DNA of 64,000 bases, from contig NC_004369.1 in NCBI RefSeq assembly GCF_000011305.1, forward strand, positions 806,001 to 870,000. Reading direction: 5' to 3'. Made by a program: the position numbers and the translations under genes. Under the pieces are notes generated by a model. It saw nothing but the letters and a program-made list of their open reading frames with translations, searched no databases and was not told the origin of the DNA. The stretch is from Corynebacterium efficiens YS-314 (GTDB taxonomy: Bacteria; Actinomycetota; Actinomycetes; Mycobacteriales; Mycobacteriaceae). Below, piece by piece: positions 7,240 to 16,804 of the stretch. Position 1 is the stretch's first letter, and the number at the start of each line of letters is the position of its first letter.

Positions 7240-8616
7240 ATGCGTACCCGTGAATCTGTAACGGCTGTCATCAAGGCGTATGACGTTCGAGGCGTCATCG
7301 GCGTTGATCTGGACGCCGAATTCATCCGCGAGACAGGCGCCGCGTTCGCCCGCCTGGTCAGGGATGAGGGGGAGACCACCGTCGCGATTGGCCATGACAT
7401 GCGCGAAAGCTCCCCGGAACTTGCTCAGGCGTTTGCCGACGGGGTCACTTCCCAGGGCCTGGATGTCATCCATATCGGCCTGGCCTCCACCGATGAGCTC
7501 TACTTCGCCTCCGGCACCCTCAACTGTGCCGGTGCGATGTTCACCGCCTCCCACAACCCGGCCGAGTACAACGGCATCAAACTCTGCCGTCGGGGCGCAC
7601 GCCCGGTCGGGCAGGAAACCGGCCTGGCCACCATCATCGACGACCTGGTCGAGGGTATACCGGCCTTCGATGGTGCTCCCGGTGAGATCACCGAACGCGA
7701 CCTGCTGGGCGCATATGCCGAGTACCTCAATGACCTGGTTGATCTGCGGGGTATCCGCCCACTGACGGTCGCGGTCGATGCCGCCAACGGTATGGGTGGT
7801 TTCACCGTGCCGGAGGTGTTCCGTGGTCTGCCGCTGGAGATCAAGCCCCTGTACTTCGAGCTCGATGGGTCCTTCCCCAACCACGAGGCCAACCCCCTGG
7901 AGCCGGCGAACCTGGTGGATCTGCAGAAGTTCGTGGTCGAGACCGGGGCGGATATCGGCCTGGCCTTCGATGGGGATGCTGATCGTTGTTTCGTCATCGA
8001 TGAAAACGGTGATCCGGTCAGCCCGTCGGCGATCTGTGCGATCATCGCGGAGCGTTATCTGCAGGAGCGCCCCGGTGCCACGATCATCCACAATCTGATC
8101 ACCTCGAAGTCGGTGCCGGAGATCATCGCCGAAAACGGTGGTACCGCGGTGCGCACCCGGGTGGGGCATTCCTTCATCAAGAATGAGATGGCCAATCATG
8201 GTGCGGTGTTCGGTGGTGAGCATTCCGCTCACTATTATTTCACGGAGTTTTTCAATGCTGATTCCGGGATCCTGGCTGCGATGCATGTCCTGGCGGCGCT
8301 GGGTGGGCAGGATAAGCCGTTGAGTGAGATGATGGCCCGGTATAACCGTTATGCCGCCTCCGGTGAGTTGAACTCCCGGCTAGCCAATGCGCAGGCCCAG
8401 GTAGAGCGTACGAATGCGGTGCTGGAGGCGTTTGCCGACCGTACCGAGAGTGTGGATCGTCTTGATGGGGTGACCGTGGAACTGGCTGGGACCCCGGCGT
8501 GGTTCAATGTCCGGGCGTCGAACACCGAGCCGCTGCTGCGGTTGAATGTCGAAGCTCCCACCCAGGTGGAGGTTGATGCTCTGGTGGAGGAGATCCTCGG
8601 CATCATCCGCGCCTGA
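7240..8616 (+). CDS. manB: Phosphomannomutase/phosphoglucomutase ManB
   Basis: 458 residues. Interconverts mannose-6-phosphate and mannose-1-phosphate, feeding GDP-mannose synthesis for lipomannan, PIMs and protein mannosylation in the cytoplasm. All four alpha-D-phosphohexomutase signatures are visible: phosphoserine loop TASHNP at 102-107 (Ser104), metal loop DGDADR at 244-249, sugar-specificity loop GGEHSAH near 327 and phosphate-binding RASNTEPLLR near 430. GGEHS is the mannose/glucose type rather than the glucosamine type. ManA lies two genes downstream, as in C. glutamicum. The first eight residues precede the usual IKAYDVRG start, and the ATG follows GTGAGGTTGT rather than a strong ribosome-binding site. 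Confidence 0.95.
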   Translation: MRTRESVTAVIKAYDVRGVIGVDLDAEFIRETGAAFARLVRDEGETTVAIGHDMRESSPELAQAFADGVTSQGLDVIHIGLASTDELYFASGTLNCAGAMFTASHNPAEYNGIKLCRRGARPVGQETGLATIIDDLVEGIPAFDGAPGEITERDLLGAYAEYLNDLVDLRGIRPLTVAVDAANGMGGFTVPEVFRGLPLEIKPLYFELDGSFPNHEANPLEPANLVDLQKFVVETGADIGLAFDGDADRCFVIDENGDPVSPSAICAIIAERYLQERPGATIIHNLITSKSVPEIIAENGGTAVRTRVGHSFIKNEMANHGAVFGGEHSAHYYFTEFFNADSGILAAMHVLAALGGQDKPLSEMMARYNRYAASGELNSRLANAQAQVERTNAVLEAFADRTESVDRLDGVTVELAGTPAWFNVRASNTEPLLRLNVEAPTQVEVDALVEEILGIIRA

Positions 8617-8738
8617 GGATGACACAGATTAATAAGGTATAGCGGGAGAACTTCCCGACCGGTGGCGGGCCCCGCATTCACCATGGGAGGGTCAAAGTCT
8701 TTATCCTTGAATGAACGAGGAGAGGAAATTGATTCCCT

Positions 8739-9728
8739 GTGGTGGATTCCTATTATGACGGTTCCTCCTATGACCAGGAGACCGTCCGCTTTTATGATGT
8801 TGCCTATGAGGGCGCGCAGGTCCGGTTGATCGGCAGTGCCGTCGCCTCGGGGACTCTGGTCTCCCTGGAGGGGTTCACCCCCCGGAGCGTGGTCGTGCTC
8901 ACCCAGGGGCAGCTCAACCAGACCTGCACCCGGATGGTGGAGGCCCTGCGGGCACCACTGCGTCAGCCCTACGTGGTCACCTCCGCGCTCCCCGGTTATA
9001 TCGGGGCGCTCGACCTGGTCATCGTCATCACCGATAACGGAGGGGATGAGGAGGCACTGCGTGCACTCATCACAGCCACCCAGCGTGGTGCGGTGAGCAT
9101 CCTGGTCGGACCCCACGACGGGCCCCTGGTCGAAGATGCCCCCCGGGACACCATCGTCTTTCCCACCCTGCCCACTGCAACCGCCGCGTCGCCGGCGCGC
9201 ACTATCGCCGCGATCAGCGCGGTCCTCGATCTCCTGGAGGAGGACCCCCGGATCATCGCCGACCGTCTCGACCATGTGGCCGATTCGATAGATGAGGAGA
9301 TTGAGTCCCTGTCACCGGAACGTGACGAACTAGTCAATGAGGGCAGGAAGTTGCGCCTGGTCGCAGAGGGGCATCGGATCGTCCACGCCGGTCGCACCGA
9401 GTGGGGCAATGCGATTGCCAATGTCGTGGCCGCTTTATGGAACAAACGCGGTCTGGTCTGTGGTGTCCTCGACGGGGCCGAACTCTATGAATCCCTGTCC
9501 CAGCTCCGTGGTCCGGAGGCTGACATATTCTACGACCCATTCCTGGATGGGGATGCCCGGATGGTACCGTTTAGGGCTGTTGTCTGGGCGGAAGAAGAGC
9601 CCGGAATCCCCGATGCCGTGGCGCAGTACTGTGACTTCAACGGCCGGGGGCCACTCGCCTCGACGTTGCGACTGATCGTGAGGGGGCAGTCAGCAACTGT
9701 CTACACCGTAGAAGAAAGGGATGTGTAA
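8739..9728 (+). CDS. SIS-domain-like protein between manB and manA (Rv3256c-like)
   Basis: 329 residues; GTG 8739 or the adjacent GTG 8742 may be used. Resembles Rv3256c of M. tuberculosis, always located between phosphomannomutase and mannose-6-phosphate isomerase. Secondary-structure pattern of alternating hydrophobic strands (VVVLTQGQ, LDLVIVITDNG, GAVSILVGP) suggests two SIS-like phosphosugar-binding lobes related to bifunctional phosphoglucose/phosphomannose isomerases; the RTEWGNAIANVVAALWNKRG segment corresponds to the C-terminal lobe. Canonical isomerase catalytic residues could not be assigned, so it may be regulatory or degenerate. Its stop TAA abuts ATG of manA with no gap, indicating translational coupling. 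Confidence 0.75.
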   Translation: MVDSYYDGSSYDQETVRFYDVAYEGAQVRLIGSAVASGTLVSLEGFTPRSVVVLTQGQLNQTCTRMVEALRAPLRQPYVVTSALPGYIGALDLVIVITDNGGDEEALRALITATQRGAVSILVGPHDGPLVEDAPRDTIVFPTLPTATAASPARTIAAISAVLDLLEEDPRIIADRLDHVADSIDEEIESLSPERDELVNEGRKLRLVAEGHRIVHAGRTEWGNAIANVVAALWNKRGLVCGVLDGAELYESLSQLRGPEADIFYDPFLDGDARMVPFRAVVWAEEEPGIPDAVAQYCDFNGRGPLASTLRLIVRGQSATVYTVEERDV

Positions 9729-10919
9729 ATGGAGCTTTTGGAGGGCACGCTGCGCGCCTACCCGTGGGGCTCACGCACCTTGATCCCCGAGATGCGTGGC
9801 GAGGAAGCTCCATCAGGCCGCCCCGAGGCGGAAGTCTGGTTCGGTGCGCATCCGGGTGCTCCCTCCACCATCAACGGCACAGCCCTCAATCAGCTCATAG
9901 CCGACGACCCGGTGGGGATGCTGGGGGAGCGGGTGGCCCGTGAGTTTGACGGCCAGCTTCCGTTCCTGTTGAAGATCCTCGCTGCCGGCGCTCCCCTGTC
10001 ACTGCAGGCACACCCCTCACTCGAGCAGGCCCGTGAGGGATTCCAGCGTGAGAACGAGGCCGGGATTGAATTCACCGCGCCCAACCGGAACTACCGGGAT
10101 GCCAACCACAAGCCCGAACTGATTGTCGCGCTTTCCGATTTCATCGCCATGGCGGGTTTCCGTCCCCTGGCACGCACCCTCGAGATCTTCGACGCCATCG
10201 AGTGCCACGAGCTGGACCACTACCGCAGCATGATCGCCGTGGATGCGGAGGAGGAGAGCCTGCGTGCACTGTTCACCACCTGGATCACCATCCCCGTAAC
10301 CAAGCGGCATGAACTCATCAATGCGATTATCGCCTCGGCCCACCGGTACCTCGAGCAGGGTGGGCAGGAGTGGATCCGTTTCGTCCTCTCCCATATCGTT
10401 GAACTCCATGACCGGTATCCCGGTGATGTCGGTGTGCTCGGTGCGCTGCTGTTGAACTTCTACCAGCTCAAGCCGGGCGAGGGCATCTACCTTGATGCCG
10501 GCAACCTCCACGCCTACATCTACGGTCTCGGTGTGGAGATCATGGCCAATTCCGATAACGTGCTGCGCGGGGGTCTGACCTCGAAGTATGTGGATGTGCC
10601 GGAACTCGTCCGGGTGCTCGACTTCAAATCCCTCGGCAACGCCGTGGTGGATTGCGTCAGTGAGGGAAACATCCACCGCTACCCGGTTCCGGTCAGCGAG
10701 TTCACCCTGGACCGGGTCCGATTGACCGGGTCCCATGACGCGGTGCATGACGGACCCATGATCATCCTGTGCACCGAATCCGCTGGCGGGCCCGTGCTCC
10801 TGGAGCACGGGGGACAGCGGATTGAGCTGACAGCGGGATATGCCGTGTGGGTTCCGGCTTCCGACGGCCTCATCGGGATGACGGCCGATGACGCAGAGGT
10901 GTTCATCGCCACCGTCTGA
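9729..10919 (+). CDS. manA: Mannose-6-phosphate isomerase, class I
   Basis: 396 residues. Converts fructose-6-phosphate and mannose-6-phosphate, linking glycolysis with ManB. Cupin-type isomerase with zinc ligands in recognisable blocks: LSLQAHPSLEQA near 92-103 (Gln and His), NHKPELIVAL near 127-136 (Glu) and DAGNLHAYIYGLGVEIMANSDNVLRGG near 257-283 (His and the catalytic arginine region). Length is normal for class I enzymes. It starts directly on the stop of the preceding gene, so the two are co-translated. A long symmetrical terminator follows. Confidence 0.95.
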   Translation: MELLEGTLRAYPWGSRTLIPEMRGEEAPSGRPEAEVWFGAHPGAPSTINGTALNQLIADDPVGMLGERVAREFDGQLPFLLKILAAGAPLSLQAHPSLEQAREGFQRENEAGIEFTAPNRNYRDANHKPELIVALSDFIAMAGFRPLARTLEIFDAIECHELDHYRSMIAVDAEEESLRALFTTWITIPVTKRHELINAIIASAHRYLEQGGQEWIRFVLSHIVELHDRYPGDVGVLGALLLNFYQLKPGEGIYLDAGNLHAYIYGLGVEIMANSDNVLRGGLTSKYVDVPELVRVLDFKSLGNAVVDCVSEGNIHRYPVPVSEFTLDRVRLTGSHDAVHDGPMIILCTESAGGPVLLEHGGQRIELTAGYAVWVPASDGLIGMTADDAEVFIATV

Positions 10920-10945
10920 TCCGGGTATGACGGAGGACAATACTT

Positions 10946-10994
10946 GACAACGACTAAGGCCTAGTGGGGTGCCCACTAGGCCTTAGTCATTGTC
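10946..10994. terminator. Long bidirectional terminator between manA and a convergent gene
   Basis: A 17-base perfect stem (10952-10968 with 10972-10988, arms GACTAAGGCCTAGTGGG and its complement) is closed by a 3-base loop and extended outward by six more bases with a single mismatch. It sits between the ends of convergent genes and would terminate both. Confidence 0.85.
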
Positions 10995-11006
10995 CCGCGG
11001 GTTGAC

Positions 11007-11774
11007 CTACCCGACTGTGGTTTCAGGATTCAGCGGGACCGTCGGTTCATCCTGGAACTCGGTGGGGGTGGGGGATTCCACCGGAGGTTCCGATGTTGCT
11101 GTCGCGGTCACAGTGTCCGTCACAGTGTCCGTGGGGGTCTCCGTGACCGTGGGGGTAGGTGGAATGAGCGTAGGGGTGGTGATGGCCGGACCCGTGGGTG
11201 TGGTGACCTCCTCGGACTCCTCCGTGGTGGTCGTGGGGGTCGGGGACGGCTGTGTCGGTGCGACCGGATCACGGGTAGGTGACGGGGGCGTCGGGGGTTC
11301 CGGGGTGCGGGTTGTCTGTTCCGGTGTGGATGGAGGGGTCGTGCTGGCAGCGGTGGTGCCTGTGGTGCCGGAGGGGGTGCGCGTTGTGGGTGCAACCGTA
11401 GGGGTGGTTGCACGGGTCGGCGCCCCCGTCCCGGAGGTGGTCACCTGGTCCTGCGCGGAGGGGGAGATGGCGGGAGATGTGAGTTCCGCCCGGGTGTGGG
11501 AGGGGATGTAGGCATTTGGTGGGAGATAGGGATCCTCGGTGTCAACGGCCGCGAGATTCTGCTTGGCGGGCTCGGTGTCACCACCCGAAAAGCTCTCCTC
11601 ACCTGGGTCTTCGTAGAGGGCGGGGGTTGGGGTAGTCGTGGTGGTGGTGCGCATGGCAATATCGAGGGTGGGTCGGCTGGGACTGGATGCCTGCCAGACG
11701 ACGAAACCGAGGGCAACAGCTCCGATACATCCAACGACGATGAAGGTGAGAGCTATGAGCCGCTCATTTTTCAT
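11007..11774 (-). CDS. Membrane-anchored Thr/Pro-rich protein of unknown function
   Basis: 255 residues from ATG 11774, preceded by GGAGG at good spacing (GGAGGTCCGACG then ATG). One membrane helix near the N-terminus at about 6-28 (LIALTFIVVGCIGAVALGFVV) is followed by an extracytoplasmic tail made largely of Thr, Pro and Ser, with runs such as TTTTTTPTP and TETPTDTVTDTVTATAT. No globular domain is evident. Thr/Pro-rich tails of this kind are candidate O-mannosylation sites in corynebacteria, and the neighbouring mannose genes fit, but that is inference. The low-complexity coding gives an extreme G/T bias to the plus strand. A frame extending further upstream lacks support. Confidence 0.72.
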   Translation of the reverse strand: MKNERLIALTFIVVGCIGAVALGFVVWQASSPSRPTLDIAMRTTTTTTPTPALYEDPGEESFSGGDTEPAKQNLAAVDTEDPYLPPNAYIPSHTRAELTSPAISPSAQDQVTTSGTGAPTRATTPTVAPTTRTPSGTTGTTAASTTPPSTPEQTTRTPEPPTPPSPTRDPVAPTQPSPTPTTTTEESEEVTTPTGPAITTPTLIPPTPTVTETPTDTVTDTVTATATSEPPVESPTPTEFQDEPTVPLNPETTVG

Positions 11775-11973
11775 CGTCGGACCTCCGGTGGCAAGAATGG
11801 GGACGGATATAATGTAACGAGTTAATAACGACCGTATCACGTTCTTTCCACAAAATGCAGTTGGGAAGACGTAAACCGCCGGAGCGAACCGCAAAAGCAG
11901 TGCTTAGGGCACTGAAAGAAATAATCGTAAAAAGATTATAAAAGTTACAGAAATGACTGAAAGGTTGTCAGAC

Positions 11974-12327
11974 ATGGGCGCATGGGACGATTCCATCCTC
12001 AACGAGGAAATCAACATCGACTTCCTCGATGAAATTGCCGACCTCGATAACGACGACATCCTCGAAGCCCTCGAGGATGCCTGTCTCCTGGTGATCAACC
12101 AGGACAACGCCACCGAGGAGGAGCATCTCAACGGCCAGGCTGCCGCCACCATCGCGGCCATCCTCGCGGGGGCTCCGTATTCCGCTGGCGAGGTGGTGGA
12201 GAACTACCCGTTCATCCGCCAGCTCATGGGGGAGGGCTCGGAGACCCTGCGTGCGGCTGCAGCCCGGGTTCTGGAGGAGGCTGATGTGGAGTACGACCTC
12301 GAGGCCTACCTGGAAGCGCTCAATTAA
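11974..12327 (+). CDS. DUF4259 domain-containing protein
   Basis: 117 residues from ATG 11974 (AAAGG lies 9 bases upstream); an earlier ATG at 11953 is in frame but lacks this site. Begins MGAWDDSILNEEINIDFLDEI, matching the start of DUF4259 proteins, which usually open with MG.W and an acidic helix. Strongly acidic, all-helical in appearance, no membrane segment. The ortholog occupies the same slot upstream of sahH in C. glutamicum. The family's function is unknown to me; some DUF4259 genes sit among toxin-immunity genes, but nothing here suggests a toxin partner. Confidence 0.75.
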   Translation: MGAWDDSILNEEINIDFLDEIADLDNDDILEALEDACLLVINQDNATEEEHLNGQAAATIAAILAGAPYSAGEVVENYPFIRQLMGEGSETLRAAAARVLEEADVEYDLEAYLEALN

Positions 12328-12452
12328 CTGATCGCCTGACCGATCATTACCGCTGTTCCCGGGGCGCACCGGGAGTTCCGCCTGCGTTGAGTAGAGTGGA
12401 CAATGGTTTTACCGATTCTTTTTCACAATTCTTATAAGGAGAGTGCCAGAAT

Positions 12453-13889
12453 ATGGCAAAGGTCACGGACTTCAAGGTCGCGGATCTGTCCCTCGCTGAA
12501 GCCGGTCGCCACCAGATCCGTCTCGCGGAATACGAGATGCCGGGTCTGATGCAGCTGCGCAGGGAGTATGCAGAGGAGCAGCCATTGAAGGGTGCCCGCA
12601 TCGCGGGGTCCATTCACATGACGGTGCAGACCGCGGTCCTGATCGAGACCCTGACCGCTCTCGGTGCCGAGGTCCGCTGGGCTTCCTGCAACATCTTCTC
12701 CACCCAGGACGAGGCCGCTGCCGCCATCGTCGTCGGTGACGGCACCCCGGAGGACCCCCAGGGTGTTCCGGTGTTCGCCTGGAAGGGTGAGACCCTGGAT
12801 GAGTACTGGTGGTGCATCAACCAGATCTTCAGCTGGGAGGGTGAACTGCCGAACATGATCCTCGATGACGGAGGTGACGCCACCATGGCCGTTATCCGTG
12901 GACGTGAGTATGAGAAGGCGGGCGTCGTACCGCAGCCGGAGGCCAATGACTCCGATGAGTACATCGCCTTCCTGGGCATGCTCCGCGAGGTCCTGGCCGA
13001 GGAGCCGGACAAGTGGACCCGCCTCGCGGACTCCATCAAGGGTGTCACCGAGGAGACCACCACCGGTGTCCACCGTCTGTACCACTTCGCCGAGGAGGGC
13101 GTGCTGCCCTTCCCCGCCATGAATGTCAATGATGCGGTGACCAAGTCCAAGTTCGACAACAAGTACGGTACCCGCCACTCCCTGATCGATGGCATCAACC
13201 GTGCCACGGACATGCTCATGGGTGGTAAGAACGTGCTGGTCTGTGGCTACGGTGATGTGGGCAAGGGCTGCGCCGAGGCCTTCGACGGCCAGGGTGCACG
13301 TGTCCGGGTCACCGAGGCGGATCCCATCAATGCGCTGCAGGCACTGATGGATGGATACTCCGTGGTCACCGTCGACGAGGCCATCGCCGACGCCGACATC
13401 GTCATCACGGCCACCGGCAACAAGGACATCATCTCCTATGAGCAGATGCTCAAGATGAAGGATCACGCGCTGCTGGGCAACATTGGTCACTTCGACAATG
13501 AGATCGACATGCATTCCCTGCTGCACCGCGATGATGTCATCCGCACCACCATCAAGCCGCAGGTGGATGAGTTCACCTTCCCCAACGGCAAGTCCATCAT
13601 CGTGCTGTCCGAGGGACGTCTGCTCAACCTGGGCAACGCCACCGGCCACCCCAGCTTCGTCATGTCCACCTCCTTCGCCGACCAGACGATCGCGCAGATC
13701 GAACTGTTCCAGAACGAGGGCCAGTACGAGAACCAGGTCTACCGTCTGCCCAAGATCCTCGATGAGAAGGTCGCCCGCATCCACGTGGAGGCCCTCGGTG
13801 GCAAGCTCACCGAGCTGACCAAGGAACAGGCCGAGTACATCGGTGTGGATGTCGCCGGTCCGTTCAAGCCGGAGCACTACCGCTACTGA
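12453..13889 (+). CDS. sahH: Adenosylhomocysteinase
   Basis: 478 residues, ATG preceded by AAGGAGAG. Hydrolyses S-adenosylhomocysteine to adenosine and homocysteine, clearing methyltransferase by-product and returning homocysteine to methionine synthesis. Hallmarks: N-terminal [17 protein letters not shown], the NAD-binding GYGDVGKG near 264-271, substrate-domain [16 protein letters not shown], and the C-terminal KPEHYRY that closes the neighbouring NAD site. The internal insertion typical of mycobacterial and plant enzymes is present, accounting for the length. Its TGA stop shares a base with the ATG of tmk. Confidence 0.97.
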   Translation: MAKVTDFKVADLSLAEAGRHQIRLAEYEMPGLMQLRREYAEEQPLKGARIAGSIHMTVQTAVLIETLTALGAEVRWASCNIFSTQDEAAAAIVVGDGTPEDPQGVPVFAWKGETLDEYWWCINQIFSWEGELPNMILDDGGDATMAVIRGREYEKAGVVPQPEANDSDEYIAFLGMLREVLAEEPDKWTRLADSIKGVTEETTTGVHRLYHFAEEGVLPFPAMNVNDAVTKSKFDNKYGTRHSLIDGINRATDMLMGGKNVLVCGYGDVGKGCAEAFDGQGARVRVTEADPINALQALMDGYSVVTVDEAIADADIVITATGNKDIISYEQMLKMKDHALLGNIGHFDNEIDMHSLLHRDDVIRTTIKPQVDEFTFPNGKSIIVLSEGRLLNLGNATGHPSFVMSTSFADQTIAQIELFQNEGQYENQVYRLPKILDEKVARIHVEALGGKLTELTKEQAEYIGVDVAGPFKPEHYRY

Positions 13890-14500
13890 TGATCATCAGT
13901 ATTGAAGGGATCGACGGCGCGGGGAAGAACACGCTGGTCCGGGCGTTGACCGAGCGTATCGACGCCCGCGTCATCTCCTTCCCCCGCTACGACACCTCCA
14001 TCCACGCCCAGCTGGCCGCCGAGGCTCTCCACGGGCGGATGGGGGACCTCACCGACAGCGCCCACGCCATGGCGACCCTGTTCGCCCTCGACCGGCATGA
14101 TGCGCTCGACGAGCTCACCGCGCCGGGTCTGCTGTTGCTCGACCGGTACGTCGCGTCGAACGCCGCCTACACCGCAGCCCGATTGCGTGACGACGCCGCG
14201 GCCACCTGGGTGGCTGAGCTGGAGTTCGGCCGACTCGGGTTGCCCCGTCCCGCCCTCCAGGTCCTGCTGGACACCCCCACGGACCTGGCGCAGGAGCGGG
14301 CGAGGCGTCGAGAAGCATCGGACGGGGCCCGCACCCGGGACCGCTACGAGACGGACTCCGGGCTCCAGGAGCGCACCGCGGCGCAGTACCGTCGACTGGC
14401 GGCGCAGGGGTGGCAGTCCCCGTGGCTTGTGGCTGCCCCCGATGAGGATCCCGGCCACGTTGCCGCCAGGATCGTCAGCTTTCTAGGTAACATGAGTTAA
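13889..14500 (+). CDS. tmk: dTMP kinase
   Basis: 203 residues. Phosphorylates dTMP to dTDP. P-loop GIDGAGKNT at 7-15, in which Asn replaces the usual Ser; mycobacterial Tmk also deviates here. The substrate motif DRYVASNAAY follows, replacing the common DRY..SS.AYQ, again as in M. tuberculosis. The lid region is arginine-rich (ERARRREASDGARTRDRYE). ATG overlaps the sahH stop (ATGA), indicating translational coupling. The mtrA gene starts 23 bases downstream. Confidence 0.95.
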   Translation: MIISIEGIDGAGKNTLVRALTERIDARVISFPRYDTSIHAQLAAEALHGRMGDLTDSAHAMATLFALDRHDALDELTAPGLLLLDRYVASNAAYTAARLRDDAAATWVAELEFGRLGLPRPALQVLLDTPTDLAQERARRREASDGARTRDRYETDSGLQERTAAQYRRLAAQGWQSPWLVAAPDEDPGHVAARIVSFLGNMS

Positions 14501-14523
14501 TCCGTCTAGCTGGAAGGTGTGTC

Positions 14524-15204
14524 ATGCCGCAGAAAATTCTCGTCGTTGATGATGATCCCGCGATCTCTGAGATGCTCACCATCGTGTTGAGCGCCGAGGG
14601 GTTCGATACCGTCGCAGTCACCGACGGCGCGCTTGCCGTTGAGACCGCCGAGCGGGAACAACCCGATCTCATCCTCCTCGATCTGATGCTTCCCGGCATG
14701 AACGGCATCGACATCTGCAGGGCCATCCGTCAGGATTCCGCCGTCCCCATCATCATGCTTACCGCCAAGACCGACACGGTTGATGTGGTGTTGGGGCTGG
14801 AATCCGGTGCGGATGACTATGTGAACAAACCCTTCAAGGCGAAGGAGCTTGTCGCCCGCATCCGTGCGCGCCTGCGTCGCACCGATGATGAGCCCGCCGA
14901 GACCCTCGAGGTCGGGGACCTGACCATCGACGTGCCCGGGCACACCGTCAAGCGTGGCGATGAGGAGATCTCCCTCACCCCGCTCGAGTTCGATCTGCTC
15001 CTGGAACTGGCCCGCAAACCACAGCAAGTATTCACCCGGGAGGAACTCCTCGGTAAGGTATGGGGCTACCGGCACGCATCCGATACGCGTCTGGTCAATG
15101 TCCACGTGCAGCGGCTGCGCGCCAAGATCGAGAAGGATCCGGAGAACCCGCAGATCGTTCTCACGGTTCGTGGTGTCGGATACAAAACCGGTAATGTTGA
15201 CTAA
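14524..15204 (+). CDS. mtrA: Response regulator MtrA
   Basis: 226 residues, OmpR/PhoB type. Receiver domain: acidic pocket DDD at 9-11, phospho-acceptor Asp53 in LLDLMLPG, switch Thr80 and conserved Lys102 in VNKPF. The C-terminal winged helix begins about 130 with TLEVGDLTIDV and includes the recognition segment RLVNVHVQRLRAKIE. MtrA controls cell-wall remodelling, osmoprotection and division genes in actinobacteria. Ribosome-binding site GGAAGG precedes the ATG. Downstream mtrB encodes the cognate kinase and lpqB its lipoprotein partner. Candidate target repeats are found upstream of whcD in this window. Confidence 0.97.
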   Translation: MPQKILVVDDDPAISEMLTIVLSAEGFDTVAVTDGALAVETAEREQPDLILLDLMLPGMNGIDICRAIRQDSAVPIIMLTAKTDTVDVVLGLESGADDYVNKPFKAKELVARIRARLRRTDDEPAETLEVGDLTIDVPGHTVKRGDEEISLTPLEFDLLLELARKPQQVFTREELLGKVWGYRHASDTRLVNVHVQRLRAKIEKDPENPQIVLTVRGVGYKTGNVD

Positions 15205-15235
15205 CGCACACCACAGATAGAAGGGGCGGTTTCCC

Positions 15236-16804
15236 ATCCTCACGTGGCTCAGACGACTTCGTCACCGCGTCGTCGACAAGTGGCGCACCTCCCTGCAGGT
15301 CCGTGTCGTCGGTTCGATCTTCACCGCCTCCGCGGTGGTGATGATCCTGCTAGGGCTCGGGATGCTCACCGTCTTCACCCAGCGCCTGGTCGACCAGAAG
15401 ATCGACATCGCCAATTCCGAGATCGACCGTGCCCGCATCGTCGTGGAGGAGCAGATCGCCGCATCCAGCGCCTCCAGTTCGGTGCAGTTGCGGCTCAACT
15501 CGGCCCGCGCCGCCCTGGCCAGCCTCGGCAGCTCAGGCAGCGGTGGCGATGTCACCGCTGCCTATGAACCCGTGATCCTGGTGGACGGCGCCGATGTGAT
15601 CGTCTCACCGGAGGGCTACCGGATCCCCGACCGGCTCAGATACTACGTGTCGGAGAATCAGGTCTCCTACCAGTTCAGCTCCATCGATCAGGGGGATGGG
15701 GCTGCGTACAACGCATTGATCATCGGCACCCCCACGGAGAGTGACATCCCGGGGCTCCAGGTCTACCTGGTGTTCTCCATGGAAAACGATGAGGCCTCCC
15801 TCGCCCTGATGCGGGGCCTGCTCTCCGCCGCACTGGTGGTCGTTGTGGTGTTGCTCGTCGGCATCGCCTGGTTGGCCACCCAGCAGGTCACCGCCCCCGT
15901 CCGGTCCGCCAGCCGCATCGCCGAGCGGTTTGCGCAGGGCAAACTGCGTGAACGCATGGTCGTTGACGGCGAGGATGAGATGGCGCGTCTGGCCATGAGC
16001 TTCAACGCCATGGCGGAATCCCTGTCCGCCCAGATCAAACAGCTGGAGGAGTACGGAAACCTCCAGCGTCAGTTCACCTCGGATGTCTCGCATGAGCTGC
16101 GCACCCCGCTGACCACTGTGCGCATGGCCGCGGATCTCATCGCCGACAACCAGGAGGAACTCTCTTCGGTGGCCCGTCGCGCCAGTGAACTGATGGTGCG
16201 TGAACTCGACCGCTTCGAATCCCTGCTCAATGATCTGCTGGAGATCTCCCGCCATGATGCCGGCATGGCGGACCTGTCCACCACCCGTCATGATGTGCGC
16301 AGCGCGGTGACCTCCGCTCTGCAGCAGGTCACCGTGCTCGCGGAGGATCTCGGCGTGGAACTCAAGGTCGACATGCCCGGGGAACAGGTCATGATCGAGG
16401 GGGATTCCCGGCGTATCGAACGCATCGTGCGCAATCTCCTGGCCAATGCCATCGACCACGCCCGGGGCCGTCCGGTGGAGGTCACCCTCAGGGCGAATGA
16501 TGAGGCTGTTGCCATCACCGTCCTCGACCACGGTGTCGGGTTGAAGTCGGGGCAGGAGGAGCTGGTGTTCAACCGTTTCTGGCGGGCCGACCCATCCCGT
16601 GTGCGGCATTCAGGGGGGACCGGTCTGGGGTTGGCGATCGCCCGCGAGGACGCCATCCTGCACGGTGGCACCCTGGATGCCGCCGGCAACCTGGATGTCG
16701 GGTCCATGTTCCGGCTTGTCATCCCCCGCGAACCCCACCTGGGATACCGCGATGCCCCACTCGAGCTCGCCGCCCCCTCGCAGCCCTGGGAGGTGGAGGT
16801 GTGA
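15236..16804 (+). CDS. mtrB: Sensor histidine kinase MtrB (start codon unusual)
   Basis: Membrane kinase of MtrA. Order: TM1 ([21 protein letters not shown]), extracytoplasmic loop of about 120 residues, TM2 ([19 protein letters not shown]), HAMP, HisKA with [14 protein letters not shown], and a HATPase domain with [17 protein letters not shown] and [11 protein letters not shown]. The first ATG/GTG/TTG in frame is GTG 15335, but that falls inside TM1; the frame is open from the stop at 15218 and encodes a plausible basic N-terminus ([24 protein letters not shown]). I propose ATC 15236, 9 bases after AGAAGGGG, giving 522 residues; GTG 15335 would give 489. The 3' end overlaps lpqB by 4 bases. 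Confidence 0.9.
   Translation: MLTWLRRLRHRVVDKWRTSLQVRVVGSIFTASAVVMILLGLGMLTVFTQRLVDQKIDIANSEIDRARIVVEEQIAASSASSSVQLRLNSARAALASLGSSGSGGDVTAAYEPVILVDGADVIVSPEGYRIPDRLRYYVSENQVSYQFSSIDQGDGAAYNALIIGTPTESDIPGLQVYLVFSMENDEASLALMRGLLSAALVVVVVLLVGIAWLATQQVTAPVRSASRIAERFAQGKLRERMVVDGEDEMARLAMSFNAMAESLSAQIKQLEEYGNLQRQFTSDVSHELRTPLTTVRMAADLIADNQEELSSVARRASELMVRELDRFESLLNDLLEISRHDAGMADLSTTRHDVRSAVTSALQQVTVLAEDLGVELKVDMPGEQVMIEGDSRRIERIVRNLLANAIDHARGRPVEVTLRANDEAVAITVLDHGVGLKSGQEELVFNRFWRADPSRVRHSGGTGLGLAIAREDAILHGGTLDAAGNLDVGSMFRLVIPREPHLGYRDAPLELAAPSQPWEVEV

Noticed and set aside
12328..12452. Possible SAH riboswitch upstream of sahH
   Set aside because: I could not fold the conserved pseudoknot or match its core bases; only ordinary promoter-like TAGAGT and a ribosome-binding site are visible.
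12432..13877. A 481-codon open frame opposite sahH
   Set aside because: Antisense shadow of sahH; no ribosome-binding site and composition matches the complement of a highly biased gene.
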